This document shows positions 8,713 to 18,239 of a DNA stretch of 64,000 nt, one piece after another. How positions within the stretch are numbered: the stretch's first letter is position 1; each line of letters begins with the position of its first letter. The stretch spans positions 62,001-126,000 of the forward strand of contig JARGOX010000010.1 of NCBI GenBank assembly GCA_029233925.1, written 5' to 3'. The notes beneath the pieces were generated by a model. It was not told the DNA's origin, made no database searches, and worked only from the letters and a program-made list of their open reading frames with translations. This DNA is from Rhizobiaceae bacterium. GTDB taxonomy: Bacteria > Pseudomonadota > Alphaproteobacteria > Rhizobiales > Rhizobiaceae. The position numbers and the translations under genes are program-made.

Positions 8713-8761
8713 GGCGCAAATCTGGATATGATCTGCTTTTAACCAACTCAAAGGACCGGAC

Positions 8762-9583
8762 ATGACCGACAGGCTTGAAAATATGGCTTTGGTTATGCCC
8801 GGTCTTTTATTGCTGGGACTGGCTTTTATTCTGCCGGTCCTGCAAATGCTGGTGCTCAGTGTTTCCGGACCGGATGGATTTACGCTCGAGCATTTTACCC
8901 GTTTTCTCAGTGACAGCTATTATCTGGGCATTCTGTGGCGCACGGTCCGCCTTTCCGCCCTCATTACCCTGATTACGGCGCTGATTGGTTTCCCGCTGGC
9001 ATACATCATGGCAAAATCCGGCCCGCGCCTGCGGCTTTGGTTGACCCTCATTGTTATCTTGCCACTGATGACCAGCGTCGTCATCCGTACATTCGGCTGG
9101 ATCGTTCTGTTGGGACGCTCTGGTATGATCCCATCAATGTTGCGGGATCTGGGGCTTGTGGGGCGCAGTTTTTCCATCATTCAGACAGAAAGCGCCATCG
9201 TTATCGGCATGGTGCAGGTCCTGCTGCCGTTCATGACTCTATCGGTTCTGGGCGTGGTGATGTCGATTGACGGGCGCCTTGAAGAGGCTGCGCGCACCAT
9301 GGGATGCAGCTTTATGAAAACCATCCGCACAGTGGTATTGCCCTTGAGTCTGCCGGGCATTGTTGCCGGTGGCCTGCTGGTGTTCACGCTCTCTGCCAGT
9401 TCGTTTGTCACGCCCAGCCTGCTGGGTGGCAGCCGCATTCAGGTTTTGGCCGGGTCGATTTACAATGCGGTGACCCAGACGCTGGAATGGGAATTCGCGG
9501 CGGCTCAAGCCGTCATCCTTTTTGTCGGTGTGGCGCTGGTTTTGGTGCCCTATCTCAGCGTGGCGGGGCGACGCAATGGTTAG
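8762..9583 (+). CDS. ABC transporter permease (PotB-like)
   Basis: 273 residues with six hydrophobic segments. The cytoplasmic EAA loop is readable as LEEAARTMGCSFMKTIRTVVLPLSLPGI, which docks the ATPase. This is the first permease of the Pot-type importer. An AAAGGA ribosome binding site lies a few bases before ATG 8762. Its end overlaps the start of the next permease by 8 bases, implying translational coupling. Confidence 0.85.
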   Translation: MTDRLENMALVMPGLLLLGLAFILPVLQMLVLSVSGPDGFTLEHFTRFLSDSYYLGILWRTVRLSALITLITALIGFPLAYIMAKSGPRLRLWLTLIVILPLMTSVVIRTFGWIVLLGRSGMIPSMLRDLGLVGRSFSIIQTESAIVIGMVQVLLPFMTLSVLGVVMSIDGRLEEAARTMGCSFMKTIRTVVLPLSLPGIVAGGLLVFTLSASSFVTPSLLGGSRIQVLAGSIYNAVTQTLEWEFAAAQAVILFVGVALVLVPYLSVAGRRNG

Positions 9584-10379
9584 TGGTACGCCCATCTGGG
9601 CCCGATATTTTGCGGTTATCTTCATCGTCTGCACCGCGCTGTTTTTGCTGGCGCCCCTGTTCGTCGTCATGGGTGTCTCGGTTTCTGAAAGCCAGTTCAT
9701 CAGTTTTCCACCTCAGGGCTTCACCCTGCACTGGTACGAAAAAGTGCTGAGCTCCGACGCCTATGTAAGCGCCGCCTGGACCAGTCTGTGGATTGCACTG
9801 ACGGTCACCATTGCCGCGTCGCTGATCGGCGGGGCGGCCGCGATTGCGCTGAACCGACGCAGTCTGCCAGCCAGCGGGTTGATGTCTGCAGCGCTGCTGT
9901 CGCCGCTGGTGCTGCCCACCATCATCTATGCCATCGGCATGTTGCTGCTGTGGAGCGCCATTTTTGGTCCGATCTCGCCATTGGCGCTGGCTATCGGTCA
10001 CACGGTGATTGCCTTGCCCTATGTGGTGCGCACCTGTCTGGCCGTTCTGGCGGACACGGATCCGTTTCTGGAGGAAGCTGCACGCACGATGGGGGCAGGG
10101 CGCCTTCAGCGTCTGGCCTTTGTGGTTCTACCGCAAATCAAGCCCGGTCTGCTGGCGGGCGGATTTTTTGCCTTCAATATCTCTTTTGATGAAGCTGTCC
10201 TGTCATTGTTTTTGCGCAAGCCCGGCCTGACGACCTTGCCGGTGCAGATATATGGGCAGCTTGAGTTCAGCCCTGACCCATCCGTGGCTGCTGTCTCCAC
10301 CATGATGATCGGGCTGACAATCGTGCTTTTGATCATCATCGACCGGACCCTCGGACTTGGAAAGATTGCGAGCGTTTAA
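9576..10379 (+). CDS. ABC transporter permease (PotC-like)
   Basis: 267 residues with six transmembrane segments and an EAA loop LEEAARTMGAGRLQRLAFVVLPQIKPG. The ATG at 9576 overlaps the previous gene; an earlier in-frame start at 9522 would add 18 non-hydrophobic residues lying inside the upstream gene and is rejected. It pairs with the first permease as the heterodimeric channel. Its TAA stop shares a base with the ATPase start (TAATG). Confidence 0.85.
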   Translation: MVSGTPIWARYFAVIFIVCTALFLLAPLFVVMGVSVSESQFISFPPQGFTLHWYEKVLSSDAYVSAAWTSLWIALTVTIAASLIGGAAAIALNRRSLPASGLMSAALLSPLVLPTIIYAIGMLLLWSAIFGPISPLALAIGHTVIALPYVVRTCLAVLADTDPFLEEAARTMGAGRLQRLAFVVLPQIKPGLLAGGFFAFNISFDEAVLSLFLRKPGLTTLPVQIYGQLEFSPDPSVAAVSTMMIGLTIVLLIIIDRTLGLGKIASV

Positions 10380-11437
10380 TGAGTGAAATCAATCTGAGTG
10401 ACATTCACAAGTCTTTTGGCAAAGTCGAGGTCATCCCCGGGGTGTCCTTCAGCGTCGAGCGTGGTGAATTCGTTTCGCTGCTGGGGCCGTCCGGCTGCGG
10501 CAAGACGACATTGCTGAGAATCGTCGCCGGACTTGAGACCGTCAGCTCGGGGCGTGTGGACATTGCCGGAACGGATGTGACACATCTGCCGCCGGAAAAG
10601 CGCGACATAGCGATGATGTTCCAGTCCTATGCCCTGTTGCCGCATCTCAGCGTTGCGGAAAATGTGCGTTTCCCCCTGCGCATGCGCGGGATAGGCAGTC
10701 GCGACGAACAGAATGAACGCGTCAAGACCGCTCTGGACACCGTGCAACTCAGCCATCTCGGCGATCGCCGCGCGCGCCAGTTGTCAGGCGGCCAGCAGCA
10801 AAGGGTGGCGCTGGCCCGGGCAATCGTTTCGCGCCCCAAAGTGCTGCTTCTCGATGAGCCGCTGTCCAATCTGGATGCACGCCTGCGCGAAGACATGCAG
10901 GTTGAACTCATCGAAATTCACAAGAACCTTGGATTGACCACCCTGTTCGTCACCCATGACCAGGAAGAAGCGCTCAGCCTGTCTGACCGGATCATCCTGA
11001 TCAAGGGTGGTCGCATAGAGCAGGAGGGCACGCCAGCCCATATTTATGCGCAGCCATCAACATCCTTCGCCTCCCAGTTTCTCGGGTCGGCCAATATGCT
11101 GTCGGCCGTGGTGGAAGACACCGGCAGCGGGCCAATGGCCGTACTGGGCGATGGGCAGCGCTTGCCGCTGGCATTGGATGAGGCGGCACGCGGTGCCGTG
11201 TCATTGGCGTTGCGCCAGGAAGATCTGGTTCTCTCGGATGCCAGCGATGCCAATGATGGGGGCGGTCTGAAGGCGAAAGTGCGTGCACGGGTGTATCTGG
11301 GCGCACGCAATCGCTACGTGCTGGAGCTTGCCGGTGCCTCGCTGCGGATTCTGACGGGCAATGATCAACTCTTTGCACGCGGTGATGATGTGAGCCTGAC
11401 GATCGCACACGAACGCATCCGGGTGCTTGCCCCCTGA
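10379..11437 (+). CDS. ABC transporter ATP-binding protein (PotA-like)
   Basis: 352 residues. Walker A GPSGCGKTT is at 36-44, Q-loop MMFQSYALLPHLS follows, the ABC signature LSGGQQQR is near 135-142, and Walker B VLLLDEPLSNLD comes next with switch histidine in VTHDQEEA. The C-terminal TOBE-like regulatory domain (from about 270) matches the length of PotA-type proteins. It powers the importer encoded by the three preceding genes. Last gene of the operon; the LysR gene begins 148 bases downstream on the same strand. Confidence 0.9.
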   Translation: MSEINLSDIHKSFGKVEVIPGVSFSVERGEFVSLLGPSGCGKTTLLRIVAGLETVSSGRVDIAGTDVTHLPPEKRDIAMMFQSYALLPHLSVAENVRFPLRMRGIGSRDEQNERVKTALDTVQLSHLGDRRARQLSGGQQQRVALARAIVSRPKVLLLDEPLSNLDARLREDMQVELIEIHKNLGLTTLFVTHDQEEALSLSDRIILIKGGRIEQEGTPAHIYAQPSTSFASQFLGSANMLSAVVEDTGSGPMAVLGDGQRLPLALDEAARGAVSLALRQEDLVLSDASDANDGGGLKAKVRARVYLGARNRYVLELAGASLRILTGNDQLFARGDDVSLTIAHERIRVLAP

Positions 11438-11585
11438 TTGCGCCAAATTGGCAGAGCCCCCGGGGCAAATGATTCCCTTTGATCAGAAAATGCGCTACGC
11501 TCACAAACGTCATTTGATGTTTGCCACCGATCGTAGCGTTGGCCGGGGCGAGGCCGTTGATCCTCGTTTTTCTGGGGAGTAGGTT

Positions 11586-12506
11586 TTGCGTGATCTGGAT
11601 ATGCGTACTTTTGTGCTGCTCGCACGTACCCGTCATTTCGGGCGCGCCGCAGAACAATTGAATACAACGCAGCCGGCGATTTCATCGCGCTTGACGACGC
11701 TCGAACAGGAACTTGGCTGCAAACTGATCCTGCGCGGCAATCGCGAGTTTCGCCTGACCCCTGAGGGGGAAAGGGCGCTGGAGGCTTTTCAGGACATTCT
11801 GGCGACAATAGAGGGGCTGCGCAATGGTGGGCAGGACCCCCAGACGCTGATGCCCGAAGTGGTGCGTATCGGCGCGATTGACTCAATCGCCTCGACCTGG
11901 ATGCCGCACCTTATCGAATCCCTGCACCGCATTGAGCCCAAGCTTCGGGTCGAGCTGACGGTTGACAGCACCGTGCGGCTTGTCTCCGAGATGGCGCGCG
12001 GCGAATTCGATCTGGTCTTCGGCCTTGACCCGGCTATTGGCGACGGATTTCGCAGTTTCAATGTCTGTGTCTGGCAAATGATCTGGGCGGGTTCCCCGAA
12101 ACTGATCGACAAGGACAGGACATACAGCGTTGATGAGCTTGCTTCCATGCCAATCATCACCTTCCCCAAGGACACGCCGCCCTACCGGCAGATTGCGCCC
12201 TATTTCCAGAACGAGCGCATTCTGGCCTCCAAACTCACCAGTTCGAATTCCCTGTTTGCAATCATCAATCTGTTGATTGATGGTTTCGGTGTCAGCGCCA
12301 TCCCCTCTGTCACGATACAGCGCGAACTGGACCGCGGCCTTTTGCACCCGATGAAAATCGTCAAACCGTTTCCGCCGATGCCCATTATCGGCACCTATCA
12401 GTCGACCACCCATCAGGACATCATCAATATGGTGGCTGAACAGGCACGCACATCTGCCAGCATGTTCTGCGAAAACACCGCCAATGGTGCGGCTTGGACG
12501 ATTTGA
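11586..12506 (+). CDS. LysR-family transcriptional regulator
   Basis: 306 residues. The N-terminal winged helix (MRTFVLLARTRHFGRAAEQLNTTQPAISSRLTTLEQELG) is canonical, followed by a LysR substrate-binding domain from about residue 90. The start is TTG 11586 with GGGGAG seven bases upstream; ATG 11601 would remove only five residues. It probably regulates the adjacent importer, although LysR targets are usually divergent and this gene is co-directional. The coding stretch around 12295-12375 has a near-identical copy at 21351-21433, part of a decayed second LysR gene. Confidence 0.85.
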   Translation: MRDLDMRTFVLLARTRHFGRAAEQLNTTQPAISSRLTTLEQELGCKLILRGNREFRLTPEGERALEAFQDILATIEGLRNGGQDPQTLMPEVVRIGAIDSIASTWMPHLIESLHRIEPKLRVELTVDSTVRLVSEMARGEFDLVFGLDPAIGDGFRSFNVCVWQMIWAGSPKLIDKDRTYSVDELASMPIITFPKDTPPYRQIAPYFQNERILASKLTSSNSLFAIINLLIDGFGVSAIPSVTIQRELDRGLLHPMKIVKPFPPMPIIGTYQSTTHQDIINMVAEQARTSASMFCENTANGAAWTI

Positions 12507-12756
12507 GCAGCATGCACAAGCACAATGGCGTTGCCTTGATAAAGAATTTCCATATCTGGCTGTTTTTAAACCGAGTTCCACGTTTGCCGACCGCTGCCGA
12601 AACCTGATAGGCAGACCTGTGTTTTGTCGGGGTGATTACCTTGTTGAGCGAACAATCCACTCGGATTGACAGATTCTGCAGACATAAAACCTGTGGCCGA
12701 ATCCGACTATCATATTGTCCGGCAATAAAGCGACACAGCTATACTATACAGCTATA
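12507..12756. other. Intergenic region between convergent LysR and IclR genes, with a 13-bp tandem duplication
   Basis: About 250 bases without a supported gene. At its right end CAGCTATACTATA occurs twice in tandem (12736-12748 and 12749-12761) followed by CAG, and the second copy contains the TAG stop codon of the minus-strand IclR gene (12757-12759). This looks like a slippage product, not a regulatory array. Confidence 0.5.
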
Positions 12757-13551
12757 CTATACAGAGCGTCGTGTCGTCTTCGGATAGCTCAATGAAAGAT
12801 TTGTTGCGGCTTCCTTCAGTCGGGGCAGGAACTCATCGACCAGATCAGAGATCTCACGGTCCATATTGTGGCAGCTGATACTGATCGAGGCGACGCAGTG
12901 ATTTTTGCGGTCAAAGATTGGAACCGCCACCGACTTTATCGTAAGATCGACACCGCTATCGTTGGTTGCGTAACCCTTCCTGCCCGCTTCAAGGATAATC
13001 TCCCGAAGTATCCCTTTGTCTGTAATCGTCTTGGGCGTCAGCATGGAGAGCGTGCTGCGGTCGAGTATATCATCCATTTCCTCGACCGGAAGTTGTGACA
13101 TCATCGCCCGGCCGGTGGCGGCCAGTGGGGCGGGGAAAGTGAGCCCAACAGTCATGGATGTATGGACAAAACCTTTGGCAGGCACGCCACATACAAAAAT
13201 TACATCGGTACCGTCGAGGACTGACGCCGAAGATGAAATGTGGATTGTTCCTTCAATGACCTGTTCCATGAATGGCATCATCAGGTCAGTCATGGCGACG
13301 GATGACAGGAAAGCATGACTTAGAGTGAGAATGCGCGGCTGAAGCTCGAACACGTTGCCGTTGATTTTTACATAGCCCATCCCCGCCAGGGTCAGGAGCA
13401 GACGACGCGCAGTTGCTCGCGAGAGGCCGGTTTTCTTGGCGGCCTCCGACAACGTCAGCCCGTTCCGGCCTCCGTCAAAGGCTTCAAGAACATGGAGACC
13501 GCGCTCAAAAGCGCGCACCCATTCCTTTTGCTCATCGACAGCTTTTGTCAT
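12757..13551 (-). CDS. IclR-family transcriptional regulator (PcaR/PobR-like)
   Basis: 264 residues. The winged helix is in NGLTLSEAAKKTGLSRATARRLLLTLAGMGYV, followed by an IclR effector domain with ATGRAMMSQLPVEEMDDIL and a C-terminal VAVPIFDRKNHCVASISISC. ATG 13551 has a CGGAGCG ribosome binding site; the upstream eight residues from 13575 are unsupported. It is divergent from the GMC dehydrogenase operon. The palindrome cluster at 13728-13775 in between is its likely operator. The PcaR/PobR subfamily often regulates aromatic or acid catabolism. Confidence 0.85.
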   Translation of the reverse strand: MTKAVDEQKEWVRAFERGLHVLEAFDGGRNGLTLSEAAKKTGLSRATARRLLLTLAGMGYVKINGNVFELQPRILTLSHAFLSSVAMTDLMMPFMEQVIEGTIHISSSASVLDGTDVIFVCGVPAKGFVHTSMTVGLTFPAPLAATGRAMMSQLPVEEMDDILDRSTLSMLTPKTITDKGILREIILEAGRKGYATNDSGVDLTIKSVAVPIFDRKNHCVASISISCHNMDREISDLVDEFLPRLKEAATNLSLSYPKTTRRSV

Positions 13552-13727
13552 GTCGCTCCGTCTGGCTGGAAACACTGCAGCTTAACCTTGCCTGCCGCAA
13601 TCATCAACACGTGATAACGCCGCTTCCAAGGATACAACATCCGCCGCTTTAATCCGAACTGCATCGTGGCGTCTAGACAATTCACAGGCTGTGATGGTGC
13701 GCACTGTTGACAACTTCGCCAAATTCA

Positions 13728-13775
13728 CAATATTGTTCATCTGTCGAACATATGTTCGTCTAGTGAACAATATTG
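13728..13775. promoter_or_regulatory. Nested palindromic operator between IclR and GMC genes
   Basis: A perfect 14-bp palindrome CGAACATATGTTCG (13745-13758) sits exactly in the centre of a second perfect pair of 12-bp arms, CAATATTGTTCA (13728-13739) and TGAACAATATTG (13764-13775). Both share the same dyad centre at 13751.5. The block ends 13 bases before the GMC start, so a bound regulator would cover the promoter or start region. GAACA/TGTTC half-sites recur, fitting a dimer-of-dimers IclR binding mode. Binding is inferred from position and symmetry. Confidence 0.65.
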
Positions 13776-13788
13776 GAATACTTACCGA

Positions 13789-15546
13789 ATGTCGAGTCTC
13801 TCGCAAACCTCTCTCAAGAACGTCGGCCGGCATCCGTCCGGTGACGCATTCGATATGATTGTGGTTGGGGCTGGGTCCGCCGGCTGCGTGCTGGCCAATC
13901 GGCTTTCCGCCGATGTGGGAAAACGCGTTCTCCTGATCGAGGCTGGCCAGGACACGCCGCCAGGCGCCGTTCCCACCGATATTCTCGATAGCTATCCACA
14001 CCGCGCCTATTACAACCCGAAATATCATTGGCAGGGTTTGAGGGTTGCCAACGGTGCAAAGCGCGCTGGGTCTGCCAATGCTGGTGACAAGGCCTATGAA
14101 CAGGGTCGGATCATGGGCGGCAGCTCCAGCATCAACGGCATGATGGCAATTCGGGGCTTGCCCACAGATTTTGAGGAATGGCAGGAACAGGGCGCTCAGG
14201 GTTGGACCTGGAACGACGTCGCACCGTTCTTCAGCAAGTTGGAAACCGATCTTGATATGGACGGAGCCATACACGGTGCGAATGGAAATCTGCCGGTACG
14301 CCGTATCCCGCGGGCTGATTGGCCTGGGTATTCCGAGGCGGCTTGCCGCGCCCTCGAAAACGCGGGCATTCCGTATCGGGAGGATCACAATGATGGCTCG
14401 TGTGAAGGTGTTTACCCGATGCCCATCAACAATCGTGATGACCAGCGGGTTTCTTCGGCCGCCGCCTATCTCACCCCGGAGATCCGAGCAAGAAAGAATC
14501 TGACCATCATTTGCGGTGTTCGTGTCGAGAAAATCGAGATCCATGAAGGCAGGGCAACAGGTGTGATAGTGCGCCAAAACGGTACGCGCGCCGTCTATTC
14601 AGCCCGTGAGATATTTATCTGTTGCGGCGCTCTGCATTCTCCAACCTTGCTGATGTGTTCCGGCATCGGAGATCCGGATCAACTGTCGGCGGCAGGGCTC
14701 GAAACAATCAAGGCCCTACCAGGTGTTGGCAGTAACCTGCAAGATCATCCCACGATTGGGATCGCCTCCTACATGCAACCCTCTGCACGACTGCCGCACG
14801 CGCTGCGTCGCCACCTGTTATTTGGCGCGCGATATAGCTCCAAGGTTGAAGACTGTGCCTTGGGTGATATGTATATCCTCTGTGCAAATCAGGTCGCCTG
14901 GCACAGCATCGGCAAGCAATTCGGGGCTTTGCTTGCATGGGTCAACAAATCCTATTCACGCGGCAAAGTACGCCTCAATCAAGGTGACCCTCATGGGGAG
15001 CCAACAGTCGATCTCAATCTACTCGATGACAAGCGCGATCTTGTGCGGCTGATGGATGCCGTGCGCTTTATCGCGCGGCTTTATGACTTCGCGCAATTGC
15101 GTGCGATTGCACCCGAGCCCTTTGCCGCGTCTTACAGCGAACGCGAGCGCCAGCTTGGAACGATCAATCTCAAGAACACGATGGTCGCCAAAGCTGGTGC
15201 CCTTTTGCTTGATTCAAGTCCGTTGGTCCGCCGCCTGTTGACACAAAAGCTGATAGCCCCGCAGGGCGACCTTTCTGCGCTGGTCGCGAATGAGGATCGG
15301 CTTGTTGAATGGACAATGAAAAGCGTCACCCATGGCTGGCACGCCTGCGGTACCTGCCGCATGGGTTCGCCCGGCGATCCCGCAGCTGTGCTTGATGCCG
15401 ATTGTCGGGTGATCGGTGTTGAGGGCCTGCGCGTCGTCGACGCGTCAGTGATGCCGACGATCGTGAGCGCGAATACAAATCTGACAACAATGATGATCGC
15501 TGAAAAAATTGCCGATCAGGTCACCACGAAGAGGTCTGGAGCATGA
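13789..15546 (+). CDS. GMC-family FAD-dependent alcohol dehydrogenase (choline-dehydrogenase-like)
   Basis: 585 residues. It has FAD-binding MIVVGAGSAGCVLANRLS from about residue 23, GMC signature 1 as GRIMGGSSSINGMMAIRG, signature 2 as CGALHSPTLLMCSGIG, and C-terminal catalytic region THGWHACGTCRMG with VVDASVMPTIVSANTNLTTMMIAEKIAD. The family oxidises primary alcohols to aldehydes, passing electrons to the respiratory chain. The product would be taken by the aldehyde dehydrogenase whose ATG overlaps this stop. Choline is only one possible substrate: isethionate dehydrogenases (IseJ) also belong here and are also linked to TRAP transporters. About 30 residues longer than BetA, mostly at the N-terminus. 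Confidence 0.85.
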   Translation: MSSLSQTSLKNVGRHPSGDAFDMIVVGAGSAGCVLANRLSADVGKRVLLIEAGQDTPPGAVPTDILDSYPHRAYYNPKYHWQGLRVANGAKRAGSANAGDKAYEQGRIMGGSSSINGMMAIRGLPTDFEEWQEQGAQGWTWNDVAPFFSKLETDLDMDGAIHGANGNLPVRRIPRADWPGYSEAACRALENAGIPYREDHNDGSCEGVYPMPINNRDDQRVSSAAAYLTPEIRARKNLTIICGVRVEKIEIHEGRATGVIVRQNGTRAVYSAREIFICCGALHSPTLLMCSGIGDPDQLSAAGLETIKALPGVGSNLQDHPTIGIASYMQPSARLPHALRRHLLFGARYSSKVEDCALGDMYILCANQVAWHSIGKQFGALLAWVNKSYSRGKVRLNQGDPHGEPTVDLNLLDDKRDLVRLMDAVRFIARLYDFAQLRAIAPEPFAASYSERERQLGTINLKNTMVAKAGALLLDSSPLVRRLLTQKLIAPQGDLSALVANEDRLVEWTMKSVTHGWHACGTCRMGSPGDPAAVLDADCRVIGVEGLRVVDASVMPTIVSANTNLTTMMIAEKIADQVTTKRSGA

Positions 15547-17021
15547 GCCAATCCGTTACAACGAACACGAATTCTGAACTCTATGCCCGATGCGGATTTT
15601 ACATTGACGGCCGTTGGATATTTCCTGATGACGCACGTTGTATCGATGTGGTTGATCCGGCGAGCGAGGAAGTCATCGGCAAAATTCCGTTGGCGCGCAA
15701 ACAAGATCTGGATGCTGCGGTAGCGGCGGCCGCGCTGGCCTTTGCCGATTGGCGGCGGTCTCATGCCTGGGACCGGGCCGCGATCCTGAAAAGGACGGCA
15801 TATTTGCTGCGCGAAAGGGCCGCCAGTCACGCTGGTATTTTCAGCCTTGAGCAAGGCAAGCCGGGTACTGAGGCACTGCGTGAAATTGGCATGGCAGCCG
15901 ATCATTTCGAGTGGGCTGCCGAGGAAGCCACCCGACTGGTCGGGCAGATCGTTCCAGCGCGTCCTGCAGGTACGGTCAGCGTTGTGGAACACCAGCCGGT
16001 TGGTGTGGTTGCTGCCTTCACACCGTGGAATTTTCCTGCTCTTCAGATTGCTGCAAAGGTTGCCTACGCTCTGGCTGCTGGCTGTACAATTGTTCTGAAG
16101 CCGTCGGAAGAAGCGCCAGGGATCGCTATGCTGATCGTGCAGGCGCTGCATGACGCCGGTCTACCCTCCGGTGCCATCAACCTGATCTTTGGAGAGCCGG
16201 CTGAAGTATCGGAACGCTGGCTTGCCTCGCCTGAAGTCAAGGCAATGTCGTTTACCGGATCCACCCGTGTTGGCAAATTGCTCGCGCCAATGGCTGCAGC
16301 TTCGCTGAAGCGCGCAACGCTTGAACTGGGTGGACATGCACCCGTCATCGTCTATCCCGATTTTTCACCAAAAGAAGCCGTCAGCCTGGCGGCTGCTGTC
16401 AAATTCCGCAATGCGGGGCAGGCATGTGTCTCGCCGAGCCGCTTCTTTGTACATAAGGAAATCTTGAATGATTTCACGCGGGAGATGGTCGCCTTCGCAA
16501 AATCTTTGAAACTTGGGCCGGGTAGCGATGAAACCACGACCATGGGGCCGCTGGTCAATCGCTCGCGCGTCGACGCCGCGGCTCGCCTCGTCAAGGATGC
16601 GCTCGACCGCGGTGCGATCCTGGAATGTGGTGGTGGGCAGCCGGCGGACCGCAACAAAGGATTCTTCTTCGAGCCGACGGTTCTTTCCAATGTCGCACAA
16701 GACAGCTTGATAATGATCGAGGAGCCCTTTGCTCCGATCGCCCCGATTGTGGCTTTTGACGACGACGACGATGTCATCGGCATGGCGAACGACGTGGAAT
16801 ACGGCCTTGGCGGGTACGTCCTGTGCAGGGATCCGGTTCTGGCGGAGCGGGCTGCCGAAGGGCTCAATGTCGGTATGGTCGGGATCAACAACCTCGCGCT
16901 TGCAGGCGCCGATACGCCCTTTGGTGGCGTCAAGGCCAGTGGTCTCGGCCGTGAAGGTGGTCCGGGTGCGCTGGAAGAATTTCTACAGAAAAAGATGACA
17001 AAGCGAGCCGTGACGGTCTGA
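15543..17021 (+). CDS. NAD(P)-dependent aldehyde dehydrogenase
   Basis: 492 residues, a typical length. The catalytic cysteine is C295 in FRNAGQACVSPSR and the general base glutamate E261 in LELGGHAPV. The coenzyme loop FTGSTRVGKLLAPMAAASLKR and the C-terminal GVKASGLGREGG are present. It resembles succinate-semialdehyde / lactaldehyde-type enzymes. It overlaps the GMC gene by 4 bases (ATGA), indicating tight coupling: alcohol to aldehyde to acid. Upstream enzyme and downstream PLP enzyme suggest an amino-alcohol or hydroxyamino-acid-derived aldehyde, but the substrate is not established. Confidence 0.85.
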   Translation: MSQSVTTNTNSELYARCGFYIDGRWIFPDDARCIDVVDPASEEVIGKIPLARKQDLDAAVAAAALAFADWRRSHAWDRAAILKRTAYLLRERAASHAGIFSLEQGKPGTEALREIGMAADHFEWAAEEATRLVGQIVPARPAGTVSVVEHQPVGVVAAFTPWNFPALQIAAKVAYALAAGCTIVLKPSEEAPGIAMLIVQALHDAGLPSGAINLIFGEPAEVSERWLASPEVKAMSFTGSTRVGKLLAPMAAASLKRATLELGGHAPVIVYPDFSPKEAVSLAAAVKFRNAGQACVSPSRFFVHKEILNDFTREMVAFAKSLKLGPGSDETTTMGPLVNRSRVDAAARLVKDALDRGAILECGGGQPADRNKGFFFEPTVLSNVAQDSLIMIEEPFAPIAPIVAFDDDDDVIGMANDVEYGLGGYVLCRDPVLAERAAEGLNVGMVGINNLALAGADTPFGGVKASGLGREGGPGALEEFLQKKMTKRAVTV

Positions 17022-17062
17022 GGGCGCACAGCTGACAGGTTTCATGAAAGGACGACAGACTT

Positions 17063-18214
17063 ATGAGTACAACAAGGGACCTTGGTCCGAATGAACGATT
17101 GATCGGGCTGCCCGGTTCTAGGGCGCAACTGGCGACACCGGCGCTGGTGATTGATCTGGATGTATTTGAAAAGAACGCTCAGACGATGGCCGGTATCTTT
17201 GCCGGCCGACCGGAGAGCCTGCGTCCGCACGCCAAGACCCATAAATGCGCCACCATTGCAAAGAAGCAAATGGAGCTGGGGGCGCTCGGGGTGTGCTGCG
17301 CAAAGCCTGGCGAAGCAATCAGGCTGGCCGAAGCCGGTGTCTCAAGTATTTTGCTGACCTCGCCCATCGTCGATCCTTGGAAAGTTGAGACATTGGTCGG
17401 GCTGAGGAAAGGGTTGACAGAACTGATGTTCTCAGTCGACAGCAATCTGGCCGTCGATTTGCTGGCAAACGCCGCCAGGAAAGTGGGTACGACGATTTCC
17501 GTGCTGGTCGATATCGGTGTCGGCAACAATCGCACCGGCGCGCGCGACAAGGAAGCAGCGGTGGCCCTGGGCAAGCATATCAAGACCCTCGACAGCCTGA
17601 AACTGCTCGGCATGCAGTGCTACGCTGGCCACGTGCAGCATATTGAGGACGCTGACGCGCGGCAGGCAGAAGCCGAGCGTGTGCTTGCCGGTATAGCGGC
17701 CACAAAGGCGGCAATGACAGAAGCTTTTGGTACATTGCAGATCGTGTCTGGCGGTGGCACCGGATCCTACGACATTGACATGGAAAACGGAGTGTTCACA
17801 GAATTTCAGGTCGGCTCATACCTGTTCATGGACGTCGAGTACAATGCCGTAAAGCGGCCTGACGGCTCGCCGGGACCTTTCCAGACATCTTTGTTTGTTC
17901 AAACGACAGTGTTAAGCGCCAATGTCGAACGGCGGGTGACCACGGATGCAGGCTACAAGTCTTTCGCAATGGATGGCCCAAGCCCGGTCATCTTCTCCGG
18001 TTGCTCCACAGAAGCTGATTACAAGTTTCTGGGTGATGAGCATGGCTGGGTGCATTTGCCTGTCGGTGCTGACGACTTGCGGGTAGGCGATGTGCTGAAC
18101 TGCGTTACGCCGCACTGCGACCCGACCGTCAATCTCTATGACGTTTACCATGTGGTGCGTGGCGATACACTCGTGGATATCTGGCCGATCGAAGCGCGGG
18201 GCTGCAACTGGTAG
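17063..18214 (+). CDS. DSD1-family PLP enzyme (D-threonine aldolase / D-serine dehydratase-like)
   Basis: 383 residues with an alanine-racemase-like N-terminal barrel. The PLP lysine is K58 in LRPHAKTHKCATIAKKQ. GGGTGSYDI binds the phosphate. The C-terminal beta domain has NCVTPHCDPTVNLYD, whose His and Cys match the metal ligands of D-threonine aldolase and eukaryotic-type D-serine dehydratase. Such enzymes cleave beta-hydroxy-D-amino acids to glycine plus aldehyde, or dehydrate them. With an aldehyde dehydrogenase 41 bases upstream, aldolytic cleavage followed by aldehyde oxidation is a reasonable pairing. D-threonine, phenylserine or 3-hydroxyaspartate could be substrates. Confidence 0.8.
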   Translation: MSTTRDLGPNERLIGLPGSRAQLATPALVIDLDVFEKNAQTMAGIFAGRPESLRPHAKTHKCATIAKKQMELGALGVCCAKPGEAIRLAEAGVSSILLTSPIVDPWKVETLVGLRKGLTELMFSVDSNLAVDLLANAARKVGTTISVLVDIGVGNNRTGARDKEAAVALGKHIKTLDSLKLLGMQCYAGHVQHIEDADARQAEAERVLAGIAATKAAMTEAFGTLQIVSGGGTGSYDIDMENGVFTEFQVGSYLFMDVEYNAVKRPDGSPGPFQTSLFVQTTVLSANVERRVTTDAGYKSFAMDGPSPVIFSGCSTEADYKFLGDEHGWVHLPVGADDLRVGDVLNCVTPHCDPTVNLYDVYHVVRGDTLVDIWPIEARGCNW

Positions 18215-18239
18215 CCATTATTGGAGATTAAGGGGAACC

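Noticed and set aside
12736-12764. Regulatory direct repeat
   Set aside because: The 13-bp tandem copy includes the IclR stop codon and lies between convergent genes, so it looks like slippage.
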